NCBI GenBank assembly: GCA_964580455.1
Contig: CAZOKO010000002.1
Coordinates: 1-62,339 of the forward strand
Source: CAZOKO01 sp964580455
GTDB lineage: Bacteria; Desulfobacterota; WTBG01
Reading direction: 5' to 3'
DNA length: 62,339 nucleotides
Position 1 is the first letter of the stretch. The number at the start of each line of letters is the position of its first letter. The notes below the pieces were generated by a model. It was not told the DNA's origin. It saw only the letters and a list, made by a program, of their open reading frames with translations, and made no database searches. This document shows, piece after piece, positions 7,976 through 16,101 of this stretch. The position numbers and the translations under genes were made by a program.

Positions 7976-8902
7976 ATGGCAAAGAGAAAGAAGAGGTCTA
8001 AAACATCTGATTTTATTCAGTATATTAGCTTGAGGGCGTTCGTATTTATCATTCAACTCCTTCCTCTGGATATCAGCATGCTATTGGGAAAGTCCCTTGC
8101 CTATGCAAGTTATCTCATTGACAAAAAACATCGCAATGTGGCGGATAAAAACCTCCGCAATGCATATGGTGAGAGTCTATCGGACGTCCAGAGAAGGAAG
8201 ATAATAAGGGGCAACTACTTCCATCTTGCATCTGTTGGTGTCGATTTTATTAAATTTTCGCAGATAGTTGATCAGAGCAACTGGCAGAAGCACTTTGAGG
8301 TGGAAGGGCTGGAATTTGTGAGAAAGGCTCATAAAGAAGGGAAAGGCATTATATTTGTGTCGGGGCATCTTGGAAACTGGGAAGTCCTGGGCTTAGCGCT
8401 GGGACTTCTCCACTTCCCCCCTCACTCAATTGCAAAGCATATGGAGAACCCCTTCGTCGATAGATTTATAACAAGACACAGAAAACGCGCTGGTCAGAAG
8501 GTAATCTTCACAGAGAATGCCACTCGTGAAATATTGAGGGTTCTTAAGAATAATGAGTTTTTGGGAATCGTCGCTGACCAGAATGTACGGGAGAATAACA
8601 TCTTCGTTGACTTCTTTGGACAAAAAGCATCAACAACAAAGGCTGTTGCAACGCTTTCTCTCAAGACAGGCGCACCAGTTATTATGGCCTTTTTGAGACG
8701 GATTGACGGAAGATACAGATTTCAGGTCTCCTTGAGTCAGCCAGTTGTGATAAAGAAGACAGGCGATTTAGAGAAGGATATTCTAAACCTTACACAGAAA
8801 TATACATCAATAATAGAATCCCGCATAAGAGAACACCCCCACGAGTGGCTCTGGATTCACCGCAGGTGGAAGAAGAGACCGCCTATCATCTCCGGTCAGT
8901 AA
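7976..8902 (+). CDS. LpxL/HtrB-type lysophospholipid or lipid A acyltransferase
   Basis: A ~308-residue inner-membrane acyltransferase of the LpxL/LpxM family, which transfers secondary acyl chains to lipid A precursors. The N-terminus is basic, followed by one hydrophobic segment (FVFIIQLLPLDISMLLG). The catalytic HX4E motif is at SGHLGNWEVLG. Later conserved blocks are GIVADQNVRENNIFVDFFGQKASTTKAVATLSLKTGAPV and the C-terminal EHPHEWLWIHRRWKKRP. The ATG at 7976 (MAKRKKRSK) is preferred to the GTG 36 bp upstream. It supports a Gram-negative envelope. It stands alone between the graveyard and a convergent cNMP-binding gene. Confidence 0.85.
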   Translation: MAKRKKRSKTSDFIQYISLRAFVFIIQLLPLDISMLLGKSLAYASYLIDKKHRNVADKNLRNAYGESLSDVQRRKIIRGNYFHLASVGVDFIKFSQIVDQSNWQKHFEVEGLEFVRKAHKEGKGIIFVSGHLGNWEVLGLALGLLHFPPHSIAKHMENPFVDRFITRHRKRAGQKVIFTENATREILRVLKNNEFLGIVADQNVRENNIFVDFFGQKASTTKAVATLSLKTGAPVIMAFLRRIDGRYRFQVSLSQPVVIKKTGDLEKDILNLTQKYTSIIESRIREHPHEWLWIHRRWKKRPPIISGQ

Positions 8903-8936
8903 GGAGTTTGCGAAATTTGGATGAGGTAAGACACAA

Positions 8937-9704
8937 TCATGTGGAGGGGAAATCGACTTCTTTTCCACCTGAGAACTCAGCTATCCTCTTGTTGGCATCA
9001 ACCAGGCGGGAGGCCAAAGTATCGATGACCTTTTTTGCCAGGCTCGGATAGGCTGATAGGGTAGCCTCCAGATTATCACCAGGAAAGACTTGAACCACAC
9101 TTCGCCCTATAGAGCTTACCGTAGCAGTTCTTTTCAGATTAAGCAGACTGCTCATCTCACCGAAATACTCACCTGGTTGGGTAATTCTCCCCACCTCCTT
9201 GCCTTCTCTCGATATCAGCAAACCTTTTTCAGATTCCACCAGCATGCAGATATCTCTTCCTACCGAACCCTCCTCAATAATTACTTCTCCACCCTGGTAA
9301 ACCCGCTCGCTAAAATCCACCAGGTTTCCCAATTGTATATTCTCTTCAGCCACCTGAGTAGTCTGCTCCAGCTGTAATATTATGGAATTAAGGATTTTTT
9401 CAGTCAATTGAGGTTTGGTATAGATTATCTGGTTGATTAAATCTGTATGGTATGAAGCAATTCGTGAGAGAGTAATCGTTCTGGAAGTGGTTGTACAACA
9501 CTTTTTCAGGCAGAAGTTTTCTAACCCAAAGACATCTCCTTCTTTCAGTACCCGTATACTCTTGTTATTCTGAAAAATCTCAACTTCCCCATCAAGAATA
9601 ACATGGAAAACTTCACTTTTCTTGCCTTCTGAAGCTACAATCTCACCCGGTTTATACTCTTTTACCTGGCTAGCAGTGATTTCCGTAGTTTCCTTACCCT
9701 GCAT
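8937..9704 (-). CDS. Tandem cyclic-nucleotide-binding domain protein without an HTH
   Basis: Two Crp-like cNMP-binding beta-roll domains lie in tandem. The first covers residues ~15-90 (YKPGEIVASEGKKSEVFHVILDGEVEIF, LKEGDVFGLENF), and the second ~130-235 (YQGGEVIIEEGSVGRDICMLVE, ITQPGEYFGEMSSLLNLKRTATV). The second has the better phosphate-binding cassette (FGEMSxLxxxxRTATV). There is no C-terminal winged helix, so it is unlikely to bind DNA by itself; it may be a ligand-sensing or scaffold protein. It is convergent with the acyltransferase gene and transcribed alone. Confidence 0.8.
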   Translation of the reverse strand: MQGKETTEITASQVKEYKPGEIVASEGKKSEVFHVILDGEVEIFQNNKSIRVLKEGDVFGLENFCLKKCCTTTSRTITLSRIASYHTDLINQIIYTKPQLTEKILNSIILQLEQTTQVAEENIQLGNLVDFSERVYQGGEVIIEEGSVGRDICMLVESEKGLLISREGKEVGRITQPGEYFGEMSSLLNLKRTATVSSIGRSVVQVFPGDNLEATLSAYPSLAKKVIDTLASRLVDANKRIAEFSGGKEVDFPST

Positions 9705-9869
9705 ACTGTTTCCTTCAACACAATTTATCTTATGATACTGATTTTAGAAATTAACCAAAAAATACATGCTTGTCAATGAGTTTTCCCATAAATGCGAACA
9801 ATTTCACTTCATCACTTTACCTTCATACACATCTTTTATTGTCTCTTCCACCTGTTCCCCGAATCCCGC

Positions 9870-9898
9870 TTGACTCTAATTTTTTCTTATAGGATAAT
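9870..9898 (+). promoter_or_regulatory. Sigma70-type promoter for the amidase lipoprotein gene
   Basis: TTGACT (9870-9875) and GATAAT (9893-9898) are spaced by 17 bp and lie about 100 bp before the start codon. A dispersed repeat lies between this promoter and the gene, so the repeat would be transcribed in the leader. Confidence 0.55.
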
Positions 9899-9899
9899 A

Positions 9900-9956
9900 A
9901 TTAGTGCCTGAACGAAAAGTCTTGTTCAGGCCAAATCCGAATATCGAAAAATTATA
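9900..9956 (+). repeat. Partial copy of the TAGTRCCTGA dispersed element
   Basis: From TTAGTGCCTGAACGAAAAGT through GTTCAGGCCAAATCCGAATA this stretch is almost identical to the left end of the element at 15027-15250. Only the left part is present here. The first ~25 bp contain an internal small hairpin (CCTGAAC...GTTCAGG). Confidence 0.75.
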
Positions 9957-9996
9957 ACAACGAAGTTTACGAAAAATCGCCAAGGAAGAAAGAGGA

Positions 9997-12099
9997 ATGT
10001 TTATCCAGCATCTGGTATCTAAAATTCAGTATCTTGTAGTCATTTTTACAGTTCTCATCCCTGGCTGTGTTTCCATGCCTCCTCTTCCTTCCTCTCCCTT
10101 CCAGCTCGATCGGATTGACACTTCATGTCTACAAGGGAAGGTTATTGTGATTGATCCCGGTCATGGTGGGAGATACAGGGGCGCTGTCGGAAAAATGGGG
10201 ATAAAGGAATCTGAGGTTAATCTGGGAGTTGCTCTTTATCTGTGGGGTCTTTTGTATAATGCTGGTGCCAAGCCTGTCATGACACGGACAGCTGATACCA
10301 CTGTGGCTGCTCCTTATCATAAACGTTTAAGTAATGATTTGCTGGCTCGAAGCGAGATGAGCAACTACCTCAATCCAGACCTCTTTATCAGTATTCATCA
10401 CAACTCCAATATAAATGATACGAAAAAGAATAATCTTGAGGTCTATTATAAGCTTATGGATCCTGGTCCCTCAAGGGAGCTTGCAGAATGCATCATGGAG
10501 AGAATCAGAAATACCTTTGATGTAGAAAAAGCACAGGTACTTCCAGGCAATTACAGCGTCTTGAGGGAGACTGAGGCAACAGCCATCCTGGGAGAAGCAT
10601 CATATCTCACTCATAAAGAAAATGAGAGGAGGTTGAGTCTCCACAGTTTTTTGAGGTTAGAAGCTGAGTCATATTTTCTTGGTATTCTCGATTATTTTAA
10701 ACGGGGGGTTCCCAGAATCCTCGATTTGACGCTAAGCGGTGATCTTCTTCATCAGGCTCAACCTGAAGTAGTGGGCTTAATTGAAGACGATGATTATGGC
10801 AATGGAATTGATCCTGATTCTATCAAGCTTTACCTGGATGGAGTTTTGGTAAAACATCAATATGACTCAAAAACGGGAAAGGTGAGTTATATCCCGGAAA
10901 TACCTCTCACTAATAGAATGCACACCTTGCTTCTTAAGGCAAAGAACCTAAAAGGTAACAGTGCCAGGCCAGTCAGTGCAGTTTTCTATGTGTCACTTCC
11001 TCCATTTCATATTAAACCCTGCCCTTTAATTAAAACAATTCCACCAGATGGGATTTCCAGAACCAGAATCATAGCTGAGGTTGTTGATGAAAACTTTAAT
11101 CCTGTAGCGGATGGCACCCTGGTGAATTTTTTTGCTTCCACAGGGAGGATTGTGGACTCACTTATTGCAACCAGAAAGGGGAAGGCAATTACCCATCTGG
11201 TTGCTGATTATCAACCGGGATGGGCGGAAGTTGTGGTGGCATGCGGTGGGGTATTGAGCTCATGCGTTGTTACTTTTGATAAACAGGAAAAGAGACTTGC
11301 AAAGGTTTACATTCATGACAGGGATGGCAATCCACTTGAAGGGGCTGAATTGGTTTTTGAAGATGGAACTTCTCTTTTAACAGACTATCTGGGATGTTGC
11401 TTTTGTCAGAGTGATAACGGTGAGGAATCAGGGTTTACTGTGTGGAAGGATGGATATCTGCCTGTAAAGAGTTTTTTAAATTTTAGAGGGGAAGAGGTTA
11501 TTCGGGGTAAACTGGTGTTAGAAAAAATGGACCACGGACTCATGTGGGATAAGGTTGTAGTGATAGACCCACAGGGAGGGAATGGAACCCCTAACTCAGA
11601 GTCTTCCCATGAAGTGGCAAGGGCAGAAGCCAATTTAAAAACAGCTCTTTGTTTGAAGGAGATGCTCAAACTTGCTGGCGCTACAGTCTTTCTTACCAGA
11701 GATAGTGGTAATATTCCTGACCCGGTGGAAAGGGCGATTAAGGCTAATGGAGTGAGGGCTGACGTTTTAATCTCTTTGGATCACAAAAAAGGCTCTTCTT
11801 ATCTGGGCTACTATTTCAACAGTGTAAAGGGAAAGTCTATAGCCCATTCAATTAAGCATTTTGTTGATAGTGAGCTTTCCTGCAAAAAATTGAGGGTGAC
11901 TAATAGCACTGAATTTGTTATTGTCCACACCAGGATGCCTGCAGTGAAGATTAACCTTGACCGGCATAAATGTGAAAAGTTACCTTCGGATGAGGAAGAA
12001 AGAACCTGGGTAGAGGCTAAAGCGATTTATCAGGGGCTGCGAGCTTATTTTAAAGGGAACCGCAAAGTTTACCCCGTTAGAAGTAAAGGAAATCAATAA
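9997..12099 (+). CDS. N-acetylmuramoyl-L-alanine amidase lipoprotein with a second, degenerate amidase domain
   Basis: A 700-residue lipoprotein (lipobox LIPGC, Cys24). Residues ~47-230 form an Amidase_3 domain with intact zinc ligands: VIDPGHGG (His56), a Glu near residue 71 (KESEVNLG), SIHHNS, and the catalytic Glu region ILGEASYL. The middle, residues ~330-520, looks like Ig/invasin-type and carboxypeptidase-regulatory-like beta domains (GTLVNFFASTGRIVDS; EGAELVFEDGTSLLTDYLG). A second amidase-like domain starts at VVVIDPQGGNG (~residue 524). It keeps the fold pattern (LKEMLKLAGATVFLTRD, RADVLISLDHK), but the ligand His of PGHGG is Gln and SxHxN is SLDHK, so it is probably non-catalytic and may bind peptidoglycan. 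It is expected to cut peptide side chains from murein in the periplasm. The phosphomannomutase gene follows. Confidence 0.8.
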   Translation: MFIQHLVSKIQYLVVIFTVLIPGCVSMPPLPSSPFQLDRIDTSCLQGKVIVIDPGHGGRYRGAVGKMGIKESEVNLGVALYLWGLLYNAGAKPVMTRTADTTVAAPYHKRLSNDLLARSEMSNYLNPDLFISIHHNSNINDTKKNNLEVYYKLMDPGPSRELAECIMERIRNTFDVEKAQVLPGNYSVLRETEATAILGEASYLTHKENERRLSLHSFLRLEAESYFLGILDYFKRGVPRILDLTLSGDLLHQAQPEVVGLIEDDDYGNGIDPDSIKLYLDGVLVKHQYDSKTGKVSYIPEIPLTNRMHTLLLKAKNLKGNSARPVSAVFYVSLPPFHIKPCPLIKTIPPDGISRTRIIAEVVDENFNPVADGTLVNFFASTGRIVDSLIATRKGKAITHLVADYQPGWAEVVVACGGVLSSCVVTFDKQEKRLAKVYIHDRDGNPLEGAELVFEDGTSLLTDYLGCCFCQSDNGEESGFTVWKDGYLPVKSFLNFRGEEVIRGKLVLEKMDHGLMWDKVVVIDPQGGNGTPNSESSHEVARAEANLKTALCLKEMLKLAGATVFLTRDSGNIPDPVERAIKANGVRADVLISLDHKKGSSYLGYYFNSVKGKSIAHSIKHFVDSELSCKKLRVTNSTEFVIVHTRMPAVKINLDRHKCEKLPSDEEERTWVEAKAIYQGLRAYFKGNRKVYPVRSKGNQ

Positions 12100-12191
12100 T
12101 ATATGTGATCCAGAGCAAGAAAGATGGTAGATGGCATATCGATTTCTACCGATATTTCTAATGGGGGTCACGAAGAGTCACAAAGGAAAAG

Positions 12192-13550
12192 ATGAACCGG
12201 GAAATCTTCAGGGAATATGATATCAGGGGCATTGTAGGGGAGACATTAGATACTGATAGTGCCCTTAAAATTGGCAAGGGGTTTGGCAGCTACCTCAGTA
12301 ACTATGGGGGGAAGACTGTAGCGGTCGGTCGGGATAACCGGCTGAGTTCATTCGACCTACAGCAGGCGGTCATAGAAGGGTTAATCTCTACGGGTTGCCA
12401 TGTAATTGATGTCGGACAGCTTCCCACACCGGTACTTTATTTTTCAGTAATCCATCTAAAAACCGATGGAGGGATGATGATTACTGCCAGTCATAACCCC
12501 CCTCAATATAATGGTTTCAAGATGCGCAGAGGAGAAAATGCGGTTTTCGGGGAGGAGATTCAAGAGATCCGAAAGATCATTGAGAAAGATACTTTTGATA
12601 CAGGAGAGGGAAGAAGAGAAAAACAAGATATAGTTGATGATTATCTCTCTGCTATCAGAAGTCGAATCAAGTTGAAGCGAAATTTAAAAGTTGTGGCGGA
12701 TGCAGGAAATGGGACTGCAGGACCCATCGTTACACGTTTACTTAAAGAGCTGGGATGTGAGCTTACCGAGCTCTACTGCGAGCCGGATGGTACTTTTCCC
12801 CACCATCTGCCTGATCCAACTGTGGAGAAATACCTGGTTGATCTGATTGCCAGGGTTAAGGAGGTTGGTGCAGATCTGGGGGTTGGTTATGATGGAGATG
12901 GAGACCGACTGGGAGCAGTGGATGAAAAAGGAAATGTTGTCCGGGGAGATCAGCTCCTCTCTCTATTCACGCAGGATATCATAAAACAGACGTCAGCACA
13001 TGTTGTTTTCGATGTGAAGTGTTCTCAGGCGCTGATAGAAACCATCAGTCAGTGTGGAGGAACCCCTGTTATGTGGAAGACAGGGTATCCCAATATCCAG
13101 GCTAAGATGAAGGAGACTGAGGCGCTGGTGGGGGGTGAGATGAGTGGCCATTTCTATTTCATGGATGACTATTTTGGCTTTGATGATGGAATCTATGCAT
13201 CCTGCCGCCTTCTACAACTTCTCTCAGGCACGGATAAACCATTAAGTCATCTTCTAAGTACTATCCCTCAGTATCAGTCGACTCCAGAAATCAGAACGGA
13301 TTGCTCTGAGCAGGATAAATTCAGAATCGTTCAGGAGCTTAAAAGTTATTTTAAGGAAAGGTATGAAACCATTGATGTAGATGGAATCCGCATCCTCTTT
13401 GAAGATGGCTGGGCACTGATCAGGGCTTCTAATACTCAACCTATCCTTGTTTTAAGGTTTGAGGCTAAAACCGAGCAGAGGATGGAGGAGATTAAAAAGA
13501 TAGTAAGAGATAAACTTAGTGTTTATCCTTCGGTTACCGTAGATTTTTAG
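12192..13550 (+). CDS. Phosphomannomutase/phosphoglucomutase
   Basis: An alpha-D-phosphohexomutase of 452 residues, AlgC/ManB type, interconverting hexose 6- and 1-phosphates. Motifs: FREYDIRGIVGE at the N-terminus, the phosphoserine loop TASHNPPQYNGFKM, the metal loop GYDGDGDRLGAVD, the sugar-binding loop GGEMSGHFYF, and a C-terminal phosphate-binding loop (RASNTQPILVLRFEA). All catalytic features look intact. An AAAGATG precedes the start weakly. With rfbA and rfbC downstream it supplies activated sugars (glucose-1-P for RfbA) to surface polysaccharide synthesis. The gap to rfbA is 45 bp. Confidence 0.92.
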   Translation: MNREIFREYDIRGIVGETLDTDSALKIGKGFGSYLSNYGGKTVAVGRDNRLSSFDLQQAVIEGLISTGCHVIDVGQLPTPVLYFSVIHLKTDGGMMITASHNPPQYNGFKMRRGENAVFGEEIQEIRKIIEKDTFDTGEGRREKQDIVDDYLSAIRSRIKLKRNLKVVADAGNGTAGPIVTRLLKELGCELTELYCEPDGTFPHHLPDPTVEKYLVDLIARVKEVGADLGVGYDGDGDRLGAVDEKGNVVRGDQLLSLFTQDIIKQTSAHVVFDVKCSQALIETISQCGGTPVMWKTGYPNIQAKMKETEALVGGEMSGHFYFMDDYFGFDDGIYASCRLLQLLSGTDKPLSHLLSTIPQYQSTPEIRTDCSEQDKFRIVQELKSYFKERYETIDVDGIRILFEDGWALIRASNTQPILVLRFEAKTEQRMEEIKKIVRDKLSVYPSVTVDF

Positions 13551-13595
13551 ATTCTTCCTTGAAATTAAAATAACATCAACTGGGGATAAGAGATT

Positions 13596-14495
13596 ATGAA
13601 AGGAATAATATTAGCTGGAGGTTCTGGAAGCCGACTTTATCCCATTACCCGTGTGGTGAGCAAACAACTGATGCCTATTTATGATAAACCCATGATATAT
13701 TATCCGTTATCAGTGCTGATGTTGTCAGGTATCAGGGAGATTCTGATTATCTCCACGCCTGAGGATCTGCCCAGGTTTAAAGCACTTCTAAAAGACGGTT
13801 CGCAATTTGGCCTCTCTTTTTCTTATGCAGAACAGCCGCGTCCGGAGGGGTTGGCACAGGCTTTCATCATTGGTAAAACATTCATCGGCAGTGATAAAGT
13901 TGCCCTTATTCTTGGTGACAACATATTTTATGGTCATGGCCTTCCCGATATATTTAAGAGATGTGCAGACCTTAAAAAGGGTGGTATAGTTTTCGGATAT
14001 TTGGTGCGTGACCCTGAGCGCTACGGGGTGGTAGAATTTGATCAGCATGGTAATGTCACCGGCATCGAGGAAAAGCCAGAGAGGCCTAAATCCCGCTACG
14101 CTGTTCCCGGGCTCTATTTTTATGACAATGATGTGGTAAAAATAGCAGAGGGCATTAAACCTTCAGCCCGTGGTGAAATTGAGATTACCGACGTAAATTT
14201 AGAGTATTTGCGGCGTAGCCAGCTTAAGGTAGAGCTTTTAGGACGCGGATTTGCCTGGCTTGATACGGGAACACATGAGTCCCTCCAGCAGGCAAGCGAT
14301 TTTGTGCGGGCCATTCAGGAACGACAGGGGCTCAAAACGGCGTGTATTGAAGAGATTGCATATCGTCTTGGTTATATAGGAAGAGAGCAACTCAGAGACC
14401 TTGCCAAAGATATGCTAAAAAATGAGTATGGCCAGTACCTGATAGAAGTTCTTGAAGAAGTGGAAGGTGAAAATAATGCCGATAAAATTTACTAA
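13596..14495 (+). CDS. rfbA: Glucose-1-phosphate thymidylyltransferase
   Basis: RfbA/RmlA makes dTDP-glucose from glucose-1-phosphate and dTTP, the first step of dTDP-L-rhamnose synthesis. The N-terminal nucleotide-binding signature is KGIILAGGSGSRLYPIT, followed by VSKQLMPIYDKPMIYYPL, ILGDNIFYGHGL, EEKPERPKSRYAVPGLYFYD and FAWLDTGTHESLQQAS. The length of 299 is slightly longer than the usual 290 because of a charged tail. Its end overlaps the rfbC start by 20 bp, so the two are coupled. RfbB and RfbD are not in the window. Confidence 0.95.
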   Translation: MKGIILAGGSGSRLYPITRVVSKQLMPIYDKPMIYYPLSVLMLSGIREILIISTPEDLPRFKALLKDGSQFGLSFSYAEQPRPEGLAQAFIIGKTFIGSDKVALILGDNIFYGHGLPDIFKRCADLKKGGIVFGYLVRDPERYGVVEFDQHGNVTGIEEKPERPKSRYAVPGLYFYDNDVVKIAEGIKPSARGEIEITDVNLEYLRRSQLKVELLGRGFAWLDTGTHESLQQASDFVRAIQERQGLKTACIEEIAYRLGYIGREQLRDLAKDMLKNEYGQYLIEVLEEVEGENNADKIY

Positions 14496-15030
14496 AACAT
14501 CTCTCCCCGGTGTTCTTCTAATTGAGCCGGATGTGTTTAGTGATGGTCGGGGATTTTTCATGGAAACCCATCATCAGAAGAAATATGCGGAGGCGGGAAT
14601 AGGTAAGGCGTTTATTCAGGATAATCATTCCCATTCGCAGAAAGGTGTCCTTCGGGGGTTGCATTATCAGCTTCACCACCCACAGGGAAAGCTGGTTTAT
14701 GTAATAACGGGGGAAATCTTTGACGTTGCTGTGGATATACGACAGGGTTCTCCCACGTTCGGGAAATGGCTGGGGACCCTTCTATCAGCTGAAAACAAGC
14801 GCCAGATTTTCGTACCGGAGGGATTTGCACATGGTTTCTGTGTACTGAGTGAAACGGCAGATGTTTTATATAAGTGCACGGATTTCTACAACCCTGGTGA
14901 TGAGTTCGGTGTTTTGTGGTCAGATCCAGCAATCGGTATTGACTGGCCTGTTGAAATGCCTATCCTTTCGCCCAAAGACAGCCAATATCCAGGACTTAAG
15001 GATATCCCCAAGGACTTATTGCCCAGTTAG
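14476..15030 (+). CDS. rfbC: dTDP-4-dehydrorhamnose 3,5-epimerase
   Basis: RfbC/RmlC epimerises dTDP-4-keto-6-deoxyglucose at C3 and C5. Conserved elements are DGRGFFMET, FIQDNHSHSQKGVLRGLHYQ (catalytic His region), GKLVYVITGEIFDVAVDIR, and VPEGFAHGFCVLSETADVLYK. The ATG at 14476 (MPIKFTKTS) is chosen because GGAAGGTG lies just upstream and the family starts here. The stop codon TAG at 15028-15030 falls inside the left end of a dispersed palindromic element, which may have set the present C-terminus (KDLLPS). Convergent with glgP. Confidence 0.93.
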   Translation: MPIKFTKTSLPGVLLIEPDVFSDGRGFFMETHHQKKYAEAGIGKAFIQDNHSHSQKGVLRGLHYQLHHPQGKLVYVITGEIFDVAVDIRQGSPTFGKWLGTLLSAENKRQIFVPEGFAHGFCVLSETADVLYKCTDFYNPGDEFGVLWSDPAIGIDWPVEMPILSPKDSQYPGLKDIPKDLLPS

Positions 15031-15250
15031 TACCTGAACGAAAAGTCATGTTCAGGCCAAATCCGAATATCGAAATCAGAAATCCGAAACAAATTCGAAT
15101 ATCAAATGACAAAATGTCCTAAACTAAGCTGTTGGAAATGCAATGTTTTGGTCATTGGGACATTCGTGTTTTGGTTATTGTTTCGTAATTCGTGCTTCGG
15201 ATTTCGAATTTTTGACCGAAAAAATGGGGTTTTCTGTCAGGCACTAGTTA
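15027..15250. repeat. ~224-bp palindromic element bounded by TAGTRCCTGA
   Basis: The left end TTAGTACCTGA (15027) and the right end TCAGGCACTAGTTA (15237-15250) are inverted copies. Between them are long imperfect inverted arms built from CCGAATATCGAAATC / ATCCGAAAC on the left and TTCGTAATTCGTGCTTCGG / ATTTCGAATTTTTGACC on the right. A partial copy is at 9900-9956, and similar TTCGGATTTCGGATT sequence occurs at 18630-18660. It has no ORF of its own. It looks like a non-autonomous palindromic repeat or a structured intergenic repeat. Confidence 0.65.
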
Positions 15251-15267
15251 CAAGTTTTAATAAACTT

Positions 15268-16101
15268 TTACAACACCGGCTTAACTTTCCAGATGTCTCT
15301 TGCATACTCAGAAACGGTGCGGTCACTTGAAAAGTTTCCTATGCGGGCTATATTTAAGATAGCTTTTTTAGCCCATGTTGAAGAATCCAGATAATCCTGA
15401 GAAGCCATCTCCTGGGTATCAATATAAGACTGTATATCTGCAAGATGGAAGTAGTAATCTCCTTCACGGAGAATCTTATCACAGATGGGCATGAAAAGTC
15501 CCGGTTCACTGCCAGAGAACATATCAGAGCTGATGCTGTCTATTACCCTTTTTATATTCGGATTTTTGTTATAGTATTCCCATGGATTGTATGAACCCTG
15601 TTCGCGCATTTCCTGTATCTGTTCATTGCTCAGGCCAAACATGTAGATATTTTCAGGTCCCACCTCTTTCTGTATTTCAATATTAGCTCCATCCAGAGTG
15701 CCTATTGTAAGGGCACCGTTCATAGCTAACTTCATGTTGCCTGTTCCCGAGGCTTCCATACCTGCTGTTGAAATCTGTTCGCTCAAATCAGCAGCAGGAA
15801 CAATCCTTTCAGCAAGAGATACCCTATAGTCAGGAATAAAGACCACTTTTAACTGCCCTTCTGTCCTGGGATTGTTATTGATAACGTTAGCTACATTATT
15901 TATAAGCTTAATAATCAGTTTTGCCATGAAATATCCGGGGGCTGCCTTACCCGCAAAAATACAGGTTCTCGGTGTAATTGCTTCCCTTTGATCTTCGACG
16001 AGTCTCAGGTACTGATAAATTATATGCATCACATTCAGTAACTGGCGCTTGTATTCATGAAGTCTTTTTATATGTACATCAAAAAGAGTGTCTGGATCCA
16101 C
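15268..16101 (-). CDS. glgP: Glycogen phosphorylase, C-terminal part (after frameshift)
   Basis: This is the C-terminal third of a glucan phosphorylase. It begins VDPDTLFDVHIKRLHEYKRQ (the invariant KRiHEYKRQ block) and contains the pyridoxal-phosphate site EASGTGNMKLAMNGALTIG (Lys of GTGNMK). It ends normally (RIGNFSSDRTVSEYARDIW). It is in a different frame from the N-terminal part, which reaches position 16068 in its own frame. The frames join cleanly around 16101-16106 if one base is added. There is no start signal at the GTG at 16101. It is either a true frameshift mutation or a consensus error, and should be read as one gene with 16068-17726. Confidence 0.9.
   Translation of the reverse strand: MDPDTLFDVHIKRLHEYKRQLLNVMHIIYQYLRLVEDQREAITPRTCIFAGKAAPGYFMAKLIIKLINNVANVINNNPRTEGQLKVVFIPDYRVSLAERIVPAADLSEQISTAGMEASGTGNMKLAMNGALTIGTLDGANIEIQKEVGPENIYMFGLSNEQIQEMREQGSYNPWEYYNKNPNIKRVIDSISSDMFSGSEPGLFMPICDKILREGDYYFHLADIQSYIDTQEMASQDYLDSSTWAKKAILNIARIGNFSSDRTVSEYARDIWKVKPVL

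Noticed and set aside
7812..8056. Overlapping open frames on both strands at the 5' side of the acyltransferase gene
   Set aside because: They overlap each other and the real gene start, have no ribosome-binding sites and match no family.
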